Assembly: GCA_961205875.1 (NCBI GenBank)
Contig: OY540809.1
Span: forward strand, 31,384,267-31,448,266
Length of the DNA stretch: 64,000 bases
DNA from: Sialis fuliginosa
Taxonomy: Eukaryota > Arthropoda > Insecta > Megaloptera > Sialidae
Direction: 5' to 3'
The notes under the pieces are model-generated. The model did no database searches, was not told the DNA's origin, and saw only the letters and a list, made by a program, of their open reading frames with translations. This document shows, piece by piece, positions 22,283 through 32,434 of this stretch (within the stretch, counting starts at the first letter, position 1; each line of letters starts with the position of its first letter). Position numbers and translations under genes: made by a program.

Positions 22283-22762
22283 AATATGGAATGTACATTT
22301 GTGAAAAAGAGCAAAAAAATCAATGAACAACGTTTGAAAAAATTCGTGGTGCATGGATCTCATAGAGAAGATTAAGTTCTATAATTTTTATCATAATCAT
22401 TTTTTACGAAAAATCAGCCGTTTTGGAAATATGTATGTTGAAAACTATTGTTACGCCGATTTTTCGCTGCGTTCACAAAACTACCCTTCTCTTTGAGCAA
22501 CGATTGCGAGAGTAGGCTGGGAATTAACCGAATAGTAAACATAACATTTTTTACGTAGAATTTTATGTAAAATCTTTAATTCCTGTAAAAAAATTTTCTC
22601 CGAACAGCGGTTCGGATGAAAAATGGGATAAACTGGAATAAATTTCATTCCGGGGGTAGTTTTTTACGTGAAAGGGGATGTTCCATCTACGATTTAGGTG
22701 GGTACTTTTCGGGCTCTTATTTCAAACCCTACTAAGAGTTCGTGGACAAAGTATCAAAACTT
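22283..22762 (+). repeat. Repeat family W, copy 2
   Basis: Reverse complement of 17099-17575 with only scattered differences, including GATCTCATAGAGAAGATTAA, GCGAGAGTAGGCTGGGAATT, CATTCCGGGGGTAGTTTTTT and CTAAGAGTTCGTGGACAAAG. The two copies form a 4.7-kb-spaced inverted pair. Confidence 0.85.
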
Positions 22763-22805
22763 TATGAATTTGTTCTTCTAAAATATCTAATTTACTTGGA
22801 CTATT

Positions 22806-23600
22806 AGAAAATAGAGGGAGGACACTCTGATATCGACTTTGAACGCAAATGTATCGTGTTGAAGGGTTGAAATCAAAGGTCACATCACATTTTTCATTGC
22901 ATTTTAGGAGACCTATCTAAAGATACCCCACTCAATGGGGTAAGTGAAAAAAAAATTGAGTACAATTTTCAGTCTATGGGAGGGGGTCCAAAATAATTTT
23001 GACAGTGTTCGATTTACGTTTCAGTGAAAGTACTAATTCAAAGCTCAATTCTGAATTTTTTTCAGATTTTTTGAATAGATAGTTTAGACATTTGGGGAGG
23101 AGGGGACGCTCTGATAACGACATTTCAATGCAAATATATCGTGACTGAAGGGTTAAATCAAAAGGTAATTTAACAAATTTTGTTGCATTTTAAGAGACCT
23201 ATCTAATGACACCTCACTCAATAGGGTAGGTGGAAAAAAAATGTGAGTTCACTTTTCAATCTATGGGAAGGGGGCCCAAATAATAAAAAAAATTGACAAG
23301 GTTCGTTATAATTTTTAGTGAAAGTACTAATTAAAAACTACATTCTTGAATTTTTTATATTGATAGTTTAGAAAATAGAGGGGGGGACGCTCTGATATCA
23401 ACTTTGAACGCAAATATATCGTGACTGAAGAGTTGAAATCAAAGGTCATATAACATTTTTATTGCATTTTAGTAGACCTATCTATAGACATCCTACTTAA
23501 TGGATTAAGTGATTTTTTTAATATACGTTTCAGTCTATAGAAAGGGGGTCAAAAAAATTGAAAATTGGTCCGTATACCAAACTATAAGGTTTCCTAGTTT
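22806..23600 (+). repeat. 281-bp tandem repeat, about 2.8 units
   Basis: The phrases CACTCTGATATCGACTTTGA, ATCGTG..GAAGGGTTGAAATCAAAGGT, GCATTTTAGGAGACCTATCT and CAGTCTATGGGAGGGGGTCC recur at about 22811, 23090 and 23372, a period near 281 bp. The last unit ends in GGTTTCCTAGTTTTCTATGG, which folds on itself. The phrasing (TTTTTTCAGATTTTTTGA) shows it is a distant relative of the R1 repeats. Confidence 0.85.
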
Positions 23601-24107
23601 TCTATGGAAACCTAAAAATTAATATGCAACAAGGTCTGAACTGAAATGAAATGAGATAATAAAAGTTGTTTCCGGAAAAAATTAACGTTTTCTTGTTAAT
23701 TTTAACAAACGTTTATATTTTATCAGATTGAAGTTATATGAATTTAATGGAAATTGTATGAATAAAACTCAATTATTTACATTGCAACGTTTATTTCATT
23801 AATAAAAAACTTTGTTATACCAACAGAAATTATATGTGGTAGATATGTAGTAATTGTTAAATATAAAATTATGCATTAATTAAATCTTATATGTAAAGAT
23901 TTATCTTTTCTGTATAATTTTCTTCCATTATATTAAAATTTAATTAAATATTTGGTAACCAAAACATGTTTCGGAGAAAAATGTCCCTTTTTTAGCTGAA
24001 GAGACAAGATAATCATATATTTTTAAACTAATTTTTAAAACGATACTTGCTTTTACTATATTGATAATACGAGTACACCTATACAATATTTTTTTCATTA
24101 TTAGGGT

Positions 24108-24830
24108 TCCAAAAATACCTATGTATTAATCTCACTTTAAAATTGTTGCCCGTCCATAGTTTTCAGTTAAAGCAAAATATCTTGTAAACTATATGTAAAC
24201 TAGGGACTAAAATTTTTACTACACATGTACAATGTACAATTATGCCCTCTACACAAAGATGTTAATAAAATTTGGAAAAACATTTTTAAGGGAAAGCCCT
24301 AACACTAGGCAGAAAAATTATACCAAGGCATCTGACATGTCGAAATGTATAACCAAACCAGTGTAATTTGAATGTCTTTATATTTTTTTCCAACTTAAGA
24401 ATCAACTAATAATTATTTTTTCAAAATTTATACCAAGGGAAATGGTGTGTCATAATGTTAATATCAAATAACAGAATTTGATGTTATTTTTTTCTTACTC
24501 AAAAATGACTCCTGCGAGCAGAAATTAAATTTGTCCCATCCCCTCTGAATCAGTAATTGCTAGCTCAAAAAATGTTTAAAAATTGGTAACAGGACTTTGA
24601 TAGTACTACTAACGACAAATACTAAAGTCAATCATATCATTTCAAATTTTGGAGAAATTGGGAGGAACATCATAGAGTTTTTATTTTATTTCATACCTAG
24701 ACACGTGAAGTGTCAAAATGTAAATTTTAATCATTAGAATTTGACCAACTCAAAAACACCGGTTACATGGGACTTCCAACAGTCCATCGAAATCCTTATA
24801 GCATACACCCGTGTGTCTTGATCGGTTTTA
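24108..24830 (+). repeat. R1 repeat, diverged copy 2
   Basis: Starts GGGTTCCAAAAATACCTATG, TTAATCTCACTTT, TTGCCCGTCC, and ends with CATCGAAATCCTTATAGCAT followed by the hairpin ACACCCGTGTGT and CTTGATCGG. Order matches the copy at 26225-27275. Confidence 0.75.
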
Positions 24831-24859
24831 TCAATCATTCACTTATTTCAGTTTCGGCG

Positions 24860-25435
24860 TCTTAATATATAAAAACGTTGGTGCGTACATATGTATGTGT
24901 TCTCATCAGGCCTAAACCACTGGACGTATCGAAGCCATATTCACACCATATATTCGTTTGTTGCTCCGATAAGTTTTTTTGGATTCGAAAGGTGGCGCTG
25001 GGGTCTAGATATTTCTAAAAATTGTATTTTTCCATATAAAAAATACATCAAAACGTTGGTTTTTGTGTGTGATATCATCAGACCTAAACCATTAAACGTA
25101 TCAAGCCATATTTACGCGATATGTTATTTTGGTGCTCCGTTAGGTTTATCTTTTTTTGGACCCGGTGGGTGGCTCTGGGGTCGAGAATGTATATTTATTG
25201 TCCGATTTGGCTCTTATTCAGAATATATGTTAGTTACATGGAAATAAATATTTTTACAAAAAATGGACCCGGTAGGTGGTGCTGGTGTCGAGATATTTAC
25301 GAAAATGTGTGTTTACGATCTGATTTTTGAACAAATTGTTTTTGGACAGAACAACGTTTACCGGATCAGCTAAAACAATAATTACAACTGGGGGGAAATA
25401 TAAACTACCGTGTGAAGCCGAGACGTGTCCGCTAG
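24860..25435 (+). mobile_element. Non-autonomous Helitron Z
   Basis: Begins TCTTAATATATAAAAACG and ends GTGTGAAGCCGAGACGTGTC followed by CGCTAG|T; the Helitron hallmarks are a TC start, a CTAG end followed by T, and no inverted termini or duplication. Internally a phrase of about 183 bp (AAAACGTTGG.., CCTAAACCACTGGACGTATC, GGTGGCGCTGGGGTC) is present twice and partly a third time (24868, 25051, 25264). The 118-codon frame across it merely reads this repetition and is not a gene. Confidence 0.6.
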
Positions 25436-26224
25436 TAAACTATATTTATTGAGTGTGTCTATTCATATGAATATTATAATCGAATTTGCACTGTTTTGAA
25501 TAATTATTATACTACCAAATTAATCGTTGATAACATTGTATTATTTATTATTGAATAAAATCTGCATGAATAACAAATGAATAACATCCGATTTAAACAG
25601 AATGCTAATTGCGCTTTTGAATGTTTAATCTATATTTTCGATTGACGAATGTGTATTTCGTGTAGAACTAAATGTTCGCCTGTATCAAGAAAATATGATC
25701 TGTTTAATGTATTATAGATAGTAGGTACCCACTTTTTATAGTTTTTATATTAGCCCTGGTTTTATCATATTCTGTTAATATTTCCAGCCATGTAAATCTC
25801 CAAATGAACCAATCAGAACCCAGCATTTTCTATTCAACAGATGTATACCAAGCTGTCTATCTGGTAACATAGATAGAAAAAAGTATATACATACATTGGC
25901 GGACCTATTTATTTATGAATCAGGATTATTTGTTATGAAGCATCAATATTTATTTGAGGAGAATATCAGATAACAACAATACGATACACATAATACATTT
26001 TTTTATAATGTGAATCAAGTGAAATAAGAAACAATCAATAAGGCTGTGTTCAACTCAACAATAAGATTTTTTAATAAAATTCCCGAAAGTATAAGAATTC
26101 TACCAATCAAAAAATTTAAAATAGAATAAAAAATTACTTGCTGAAATATTGTCACTATAAAGTTGAAGAATTTTTTTATGAACTGAAACTCTGTTTGGTT
26201 CTGTTATAATTTTATTTTTCTTTT
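25436..26224. other. No gene seen
   Basis: AT-rich sequence; no repeat partner or coding signal noted. Confidence 0.3.
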
Positions 26225-27275
26225 TTAGGGTTCCGAAGAAACCCTATTAATCTCACTTTGTCGTCCGTCCTTTTCACTCAAAGCTAAATACTATATAGTT
26301 TATATGTATTATAGTTATATAAGCTAGAAACTTGAAATTTTTACTGAACGTGTAAAATGACACCCTCTAGTAAAATAAATACAAATTTATTGAATAAATA
26401 ATTTTTCAGGGGGGGCAATAAGGAGCTAAAGCTAGGTAAAACAAATATTTTTTTTATACCAATGCATTTGACCCTTTTTCTATTTTTTTTTAAATCAAAA
26501 ATGGTGCCTGTAGGGGGCTTTAATGCAAATCCAAAAACTTACAAAAATTCTATACCAAGACGTATGGCATGTCAAAATGTACATCTCAATTAGTAGAATT
26601 TGACCATATATTTTTTTTCTACCTTTAAAATGGCGCCTGTAGGGGGCTCAAAGCAGTATTTTATTTTGCCCCCCCCCCCCCCCTCTAACTCTGTAACTAC
26701 CGGCTCAAAAAATCTGAAAAAAAATTGGTAACGAGGTTTTGGTGGGACTACCAACGACAAATACTAAAGTCAACAATTAAATTTTAAATTTTGGAATAAT
26801 AGGGAGGGGTGTAATAGAATTTTAAATTTTTATTTTCATATCTAGGCATGTAGGATGTCAAAATGTACATCTTTATTAGTAGAACATGACCATCTTTTTT
26901 ATTTTGTTCTAACTCAAAAATGGCGCCTGTAGGGGGCTAAAAGCATTGTTTACATTGTCCTCACCACTTTGTAACTACTGGTTCAAAAAATCTGAAAAAA
27001 ATTTGGTAACGAGACTTTGGTGGGACTAGTAACGACAAATACTAAAGTCAACAATTTAATTTTAAATTTTGTAATTATAGAGAGGGGCGTTATAGAATTT
27101 TTTATTTTGATATCTAGGCAAATGGGGTGTCAAAATATAGATCTCAATTAGTAAAACTTGACACTTTTTTATATTTTTTTCTAACTTCAAAATGCACCTG
27201 TAATTAGTTCCAAACATTCCACGTAGTACGTACTTCGGAACCCTTTATGGCATACACTCGTGTATGTCTTGCCCG
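26225..27275 (+). repeat. R1 repeat, copy 3 (most complete)
   Basis: Begins AGGGTTCCGAAGAAACCCTA, TTAATCTCACTTTGTCGTCC, and ends CGGAACCCTTTATGGCATAC, hairpin ACTCGTGTATG, CTTGCCCG. The phrase AATGGCGCCTGTAGGGGGCT occurs at about 26628 and 26919 (291 bp apart) with weaker forms at 26480 and 27190. A 15-bp C run lies at about 26670. The 5' part is the inverse of 1-672. Confidence 0.8.
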
Positions 27276-27350
27276 AATTATTTGTATTTACTGTTAATAT
27301 TATCTTTTCGGCTTATTGCATCCATCGTTGTATGACTAAACAACAATAAA

Positions 27351-27380
27351 ATATTATTATTATTATTATTATTATTATTA
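27351..27380. repeat. (ATT)n microsatellite
   Basis: About ten uninterrupted ATT units, located just after the R1 copy and an AATAAAAT.. phrase. Confidence 0.95.
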
Positions 27381-27910
27381 GAAGAAGAAATCAAGCATTT
27401 TAGTGTTGGTTATTTCGTAGAAAATCCAATCGTATTTATAAACAAGTTATGTTTTGTAACGATTGTAAAAGAAAAGACAATTGAATTCTAATCATTTTAT
27501 AGGAAATAAAGTGCCGGGTTGTTTACTTTTATTTAACAGATGTATGTTTATGTATTTATGTGCAAATAGATCTTATAAATAAATATACATAACATATATG
27601 TATAATGTATATGCATATACCTCTATACTATATACTTAAACTAACTTTGTAAATACATATATGTTAATTGCGTAAGCAGTTTGATTGTGAATTGGTATGC
27701 TTAGAAGTTTGTTTGTTAATTCTTCGTCAATCATGAACCCATGTAATTATGTCTAGCAATATATTCCAATTTATTGTACAATTAATAGGTATTATTATTT
27801 TCAAAGACTGCTCTGTTTCAAAGGCAAGAATAATTGCTGTGCTTGTAGCATCAGTCATGTTGTTATTGACCTGCGTCATTTGTATATGGGATGATTGATA
27901 GTATACATTA
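27381..27910. other. Receptor intron sequence, no feature seen
   Basis: AT-rich, with TATACATA-type dinucleotide-rich words at about 27580-27660. No coding signal. Confidence 0.3.
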
Positions 27911-28162
27911 GGAGGTGAGTTTCAAAACTCGTTCGTACCATTTTAAAAAATAATCGAGATGCAGTGAATTTTGAAAGCATTTTTGGCATTCTTTCATATT
28001 GTTATGTCAGTTTTGAACAAAACTCGCTCAATCATATTATAATTGAGCAAGTTTTACTCAAAACTGACATTACAATATGAAAGAATGCCAAATTTCTTTC
28101 AAAATCCACTGCATCTCGATTATTTTTTAAAATGGAACGAATGAGTTTTGGAATTCACCTCC
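27911..28162. mobile_element. 0.25 kb palindromic MITE in the receptor intron
   Basis: GGAGGTGAGTTTCAAAACTC at the left is matched inverted at the right (GAGTTTTGGAATTCACCTCC). The arms pair almost throughout, including ATAATCGAGATGCAGTGAAT and ATTCTTTCATATTG, with the apex near 28040. It lies about 100 bp downstream of the receptor exon's splice donor. The start of a second copy is cut by the window end at 63976. Confidence 0.88.
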
Positions 28163-28260
28163 TCATATTATTTATTACTTTCGAATACCTATAGAATTAT
28201 TTCTTTAAATCTTTTTAAAATTGATAAAAATTAGATAAATATAAATTAATATTAACACTT

Positions 28261-28262
28261 AC
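28261..28262 (-). other. Splice donor of receptor exon
   Basis: On the minus strand the exon ends ..GATTTTTAG|GTAAGTGTTAAT, a near-consensus donor. It splits a Gly codon after its first base (phase 1), which fits the FLG-YWP junction of 5-HT2B-type receptors. Confidence 0.85.
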
Positions 28263-28860
28263 CTAAAAATCCCGGAATCGCTCCAAGCGGCATCACGAAC
28301 AAGCTAACTAACAGATCTGCAATCGCGAGTGATAGTAAAAAATAATTCGTCACATTCTGCAGTCTCCTATCCAAACAAACAGCTAAACAAACTAAGATAT
28401 TACCGAGCCCACCGGCTAAAATAAACACCAACACAAACAAAAAACTCCAATCGTATTGAGCGCGCACAACACCACCGTCTCCCAATTCAACAACCTGTTT
28501 GGAATAGTAGGAGCATGTCATAGTCACATCGGAAAAATCACAAGCCAACGCTTTTCCAAAACATTCTAACCGAGGTAACTTTATCCAAAACTCTCCAAGG
28601 GTAACATTTATTATATTCACTATTAGATCGAACCCGCAATCCATTTCCTCGCAGGACATACACTTGAAGAACGACTGGTTCAAAATGGAGCACGTGTAGA
28701 TGCTCATGTTGAACTCACTCGATGTGTAACTGGAACATTCGTAACCGAATGTCTGGTTGCTGCAAGTCGAAATCTCCTGCATTTGCTCGCAGGTAACATT
28801 TAACCCATCCGATACACTCGACACGTTCGTAAACGACATGTTGAATTGTGATAAATCCAT
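28263..28860 (-). CDS. 5-HT2B: 5-HT2-type serotonin receptor, first coding exon (partial)
   Basis: A class A GPCR of the plasma membrane that couples serotonin to Gq/calcium signalling in relatives. The exon gives 199 complete residues. Residues 1-137 form an extracellular domain with seven N-X-S/T sites and about ten cysteines; 139-163 are helix 1 with the G-N pair (N154 = position 1.50); 164-170 is the loop DRRLQNV; 171-195 are helix 2 with LAIAD (D182 = 2.50). The stretch [20 protein letters not shown] and [12 protein letters not shown] is diagnostic of insect 5-HT2B rather than 5-HT2A or D2-like dopamine receptors. The ATG has a good context (AAAAATGG), but an upstream exon cannot be excluded. 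Reading past the donor gives only two codons and a stop. Helices 3-7 are not found in the window, so the next intron exceeds 28 kb. Its ordinary codon use and GC content contrast with the AT-rich surroundings. Confidence 0.87.
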
Positions 28861-29909
28861 TTTTAAGCCGTGTCTTTTTATCTTTGTTTTGTTTTGAACT
28901 TTATTGCTTTGGGGTGGTTTTTATATTGAATATGTAAAATATTCATTGGAAGATAAAGAAAGTTAACAGTCTTAATAAAAATGATATTTGTCGAACTGAA
29001 ATGTCATTTTTTTACTTATTCTGTATGAAATTACGATACTATATTTTCTTTTATAGATGTCTTTAACAAACTTTTTCAAATTTATTCGTTTCGTTTTCAG
29101 CATTTTTACAGGTTTAAGAATGTTTTCTCTACTAATCGATAAACCACTATATTTTATCGAGTTTTATACCTATTGTAAAAACTTTTCTTTTCTTCTCCAT
29201 CTTCATTTTACGTGAATGATGCACCTGTAATAAAAATATCGTCAATGTAAGAAATATTCATGTAATTTCAATGTGTATTATATAGGAAAATTATATAGGA
29301 TATTTGAAAAAAAAACTCAAAACCAATGCAGCTTATTAGGTTATAAAATATTGTTGATTATGATGATCACAAAATACATGTTCATACAGTTTTATTGCTG
29401 ACTTGAACTTTAAACTATAAAAAAATTATACAAATACTTAATTTACATTTATATATATTATGTAAAATAATTATTATTTATCTTAATTTGTAAAAATATA
29501 CTAATAAAACTCCATTTTTGATTATTTTTTTTTAAATTTATCACTACAAGGTATTGTACATATATATCCTATTACATTTTTTGTAAATTACGTTGCTGAG
29601 TTGAAAATCGAAAGAACATATATAAATGGCCTAAAGGCAATCGGAACAAAAAGTTGTAATTTACTTCAGAAGTGGAAAATCGGATGTTCAACAGTCATCT
29701 AATATTTGGTCTATTCTATCTATTTGTTCAAGCAACCTACATGAGCGTCATTTAACAAAGTGAATGTAAATACTAGCCAAACTGAATAACACGTGTACTC
29801 GTTATAAACTAAAGCAATACAATGTTTAGTATTATATGTTTTGCATTTCATTTTTTAACAGTAGTCATTATAAATGTCATAAAAATTAACATAAAAGTAT
29901 TTTAAATTA
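28861..29909. other. 5' region of the receptor gene, no element recognised
   Basis: This stretch lies directly upstream of the receptor ATG on the minus strand and should hold 5'-UTR or promoter or an upstream intron. No convincing TATA-initiator pair or CpG-rich block was seen. It is one of the few kilobases without a recognisable transposon, which would fit a constrained 5' region. Confidence 0.35.
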
Positions 29910-30982
29910 TCTATATACATATAATAACATGTCCTGACTGATTCATCATCGCCCAGCCGAAACCCCTGGTCCTAGAAACGTGAAATTTTAAGGGTATCTT
30001 CCTTTTATGACGTAACCACCCACTAAGAAAGGATTTTTTGATAATCAACTCCTAAGGGGGTAAAAAAGGGTGTAAAAGTTCGTATGAAAAAAATATTTTT
30101 TGGTCCTAGAAACGTGAAATTTTAAGGGTCTCTTCCTTTTATGACGTAACCACCCACTAAGAAAGGATTTTTCGATAATCAACCCTTAAGGGGGTAAAGA
30201 AGGTGTAAAAGTATGTATGGGGAAAATATTTTTTGGTCAGATTTACTTGAAACTTAAATAAATACTCTTCAATACAAACAATGAAACACGTATTTCAAGC
30301 TTTTCCAAAATTAACTCCTTAAGGGGGTGCAAGAGGGTGGATAAGTTTGTATAGGAAAAATATTTTTTGGTCAGATTTACTTGAAACTTAAAATATATAC
30401 TCTTCAATACAAACAATGAAACACGTGTTTCAGCTTTTTCCAAAATTAAACCCTTAAATGGGGTAAGAGGGTGTAAAAGTTTGTATGGGAAAAATATTTT
30501 TTGGTCGGATTTACTTGAAATTTAAAATAAATACTCTTCAATACAAACAATCAAACACGTATTTCAAGATTTTCCAAAATTAAATCCTTAAGGGGTTCCA
30601 AGGGGGTGGATAAGTTTGTATAGGAAAAATATTTTTTGGTCAGATTTACTTGAAACATAAAATAAATACTCTTCAATACAAACAATGAAACACGTATTTT
30701 AGCATTTTCCAAAATTAAACACTTAAAGGGGGTTGCAAGTGGGTGAAAAAGTTTGTATGAGAAAAACATTTTTTTTGTATTCACTCGAATGAAACTAGGC
30801 ACAGATACTTTTTTCGATGTTTTTATACTGTAGGTTATAACTATCTTGCATAGGAGCCGATATATTTACGATTTTGTATAATCAATAAAAAACAAATAAA
30901 GGAAAAATTAAATATTTCAGCCCATGTCACGTATGGAGGGTTGTAATTAGTTTCGAAATCCACGCGAGCGAAGCCGCGGGTA
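29910..30982 (+). mobile_element. Helitron-like family X, copy 1 (3' end replaced)
   Basis: Starts TCTATATACATATAATAACA, then CCTGACTGATTCATCATCGC and CCTAGAAACGTGAAATTTTA, followed by five imperfect units of about 120 bp (TTTACTTGAAAC.., CTCTTCAATACAAACAATGA, CCTTAAGGGGGTGCAAG, TTTGTATAGGAAAAATATTT). Ends CACGCGAGCGAAGCCGCGGG+TA, but the expected TCAGCTAG terminus is absent and satellite DNA begins at 30983. Open frames on the minus strand merely read the 120-bp units. Confidence 0.75.
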
Positions 30983-31124
30983 TTTAAGGATTTTTTTTAG
31001 TGGAAATAATTTAAATCGGCAAAAAAAATTACTGGCCATCACCAAACTGTTATTTCTATCATAATATTATTATCTAGATATAAAACAACATGTATGGATA
31101 CATTTAAGTTGATTGGGCTGGGGT
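30983..31124 (+). repeat. Solitary 161-bp-satellite monomer, identical to 14565-14706
   Basis: 142 bp identical base for base, as I read it, to part of the array inside the 10925-15220 foldback, including the rare variants AGTGGAAATA, AAATCGGCAAA and CTATCATAAT. It directly abuts the truncated 3' end of Helitron-like copy X1. Confidence 0.93.
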
Positions 31125-31266
31125 TATTTATAATAATGTAAAAATTCTTGAGGGTTCCGTGGTGATCTTGATATGGATCTTGACTTCTATGTGTACACCC
31201 AGAATCCAAGATCTATACAATGTAAAAAGTCTTGAATTATCTATAATTTCTCTATTAATTAAACAA

Positions 31267-31482
31267 TCCATACTAATACCTATTATAAATGCGAAAGTAA
31301 CTCTGTCTGTCTATCTGTTTGTTACCTTTTCACGGTTAAAGCGCTGAACCGATCTTAATGAAATTTGGCAGGGAGATAGCTTGTATCCTGAAGAAGGAAA
31401 TAGGCTACTTTTTATCCCGAAAAATTGATTAGATTAAAAAAAATACAAATTCCACGCGGACGAAGTCGCGGATAACAGCTAG
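31267..31482 (+). mobile_element. Short lepidopteran Helitron (216 bp)
   Basis: Begins A|TCCATACTAATACCTATTA and ATAAATGCGAAAGTAACTC, passes GTCTGTCTATCTG, AGCGCTGAACCGATCTTAAT, and ends CACGCGGACGAAGTCGCGGA, TAACAGCTAG|T. A TC start after A, a CTAG end before T, and a GCGGACGAAGTCGCGG hairpin near the end are the Helitron hallmarks. This family is very common in moths and butterflies. Confidence 0.88.
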
Positions 31483-32434
31483 TTTAATATATATTTATGT
31501 TGTACATTTTCTAACTTATCTTCTTACAAAGAAGGTAGTTATTTCAATAATTACAGTTAATTTTCGTATATTGTAGGGATGGGTGGGTAAATATACCCCT
31601 ATTTACTTCTTCTAGATTCATCTTCAATCATTGTGGTAAAAACTTTATATTCAACCAACCATATTATATTAAAAATAGTTTTCAGTTCAGTGTTCGTGAA
31701 TAATTTACTCAACAGACAAACAGACAAATTCGAAAATTATCAATTCACCGTGAATACAACGCTTTAAAGCGAACAGTAATTCAACTATAGTACTAACGCT
31801 TGACCGAGAACTGTTCATTAGTGTTCATGTATCAGAATGATAAATAAATAGTTTGTTATTTTCTTTGTTCTAAATAAGAAGCGCAGTACTCAAAATGTTT
31901 TGATTGTTTTTGAAGTTTCTATAACAATCCGGTTTGCAAATTCATAACAATTGCAAACTGATAAATTTTAAATTAGTTTTGTTTTCATCTTTTTTATCTA
32001 GGAGGTTTACTGTATATTTATCTTTACTTATTGTATTTAAAATTAAAATTTAATAAAACATCCGGGATAAAATTATAATAGTACCTATAATCTATTGATA
32101 TTAATTCGTTACTTACACCAATGAATTAAAATTTATTTTTTAACTATTATAAAAATTATATTAATTTTAAATGTTTAAAAGGAAAACAAACCGATATTGA
32201 CTTATTTTAAATTTATGCATAAGTTAGTTTTATGGCAGATATTACCAATACATCAATAACAGTTCGTTATATGTATTTAATGTTATAGTCTAATGGCTAA
32301 TACAAACCTTTTAATACATTTTATTATTTTCTATAAATTATACAATGCTTTTTTCTAATATATTTTTAAAACCACTGAAAATTGAAATGAAAGTTGATTA
32401 AAATTGTGATGTGTATAAATATGTATATTGTATA
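31483..32434. other. No gene seen
   Basis: AT-rich sequence between two Helitron-like elements; nothing further supported. Confidence 0.3.

Noticed and set aside
24891..25330. Two open frames (118 and 69 codons) in the Helitron
   Set aside because: They read through the internal duplicated phrase of the element; the repeated residues reflect the DNA repeat, with no domain.
1..28262. Further 5-HT2 exons (helix 3 onward) on the minus strand
   Set aside because: The expected Y-W-P start was looked for as GGCCA(A/G)TA on the plus strand; the hits were in the satellite array with no receptor-like reading.
30243..30802. Minus-strand frames with repeated VSLFVLKSIYF
   Set aside because: Translation of the 120-bp units of Helitron-like family X.
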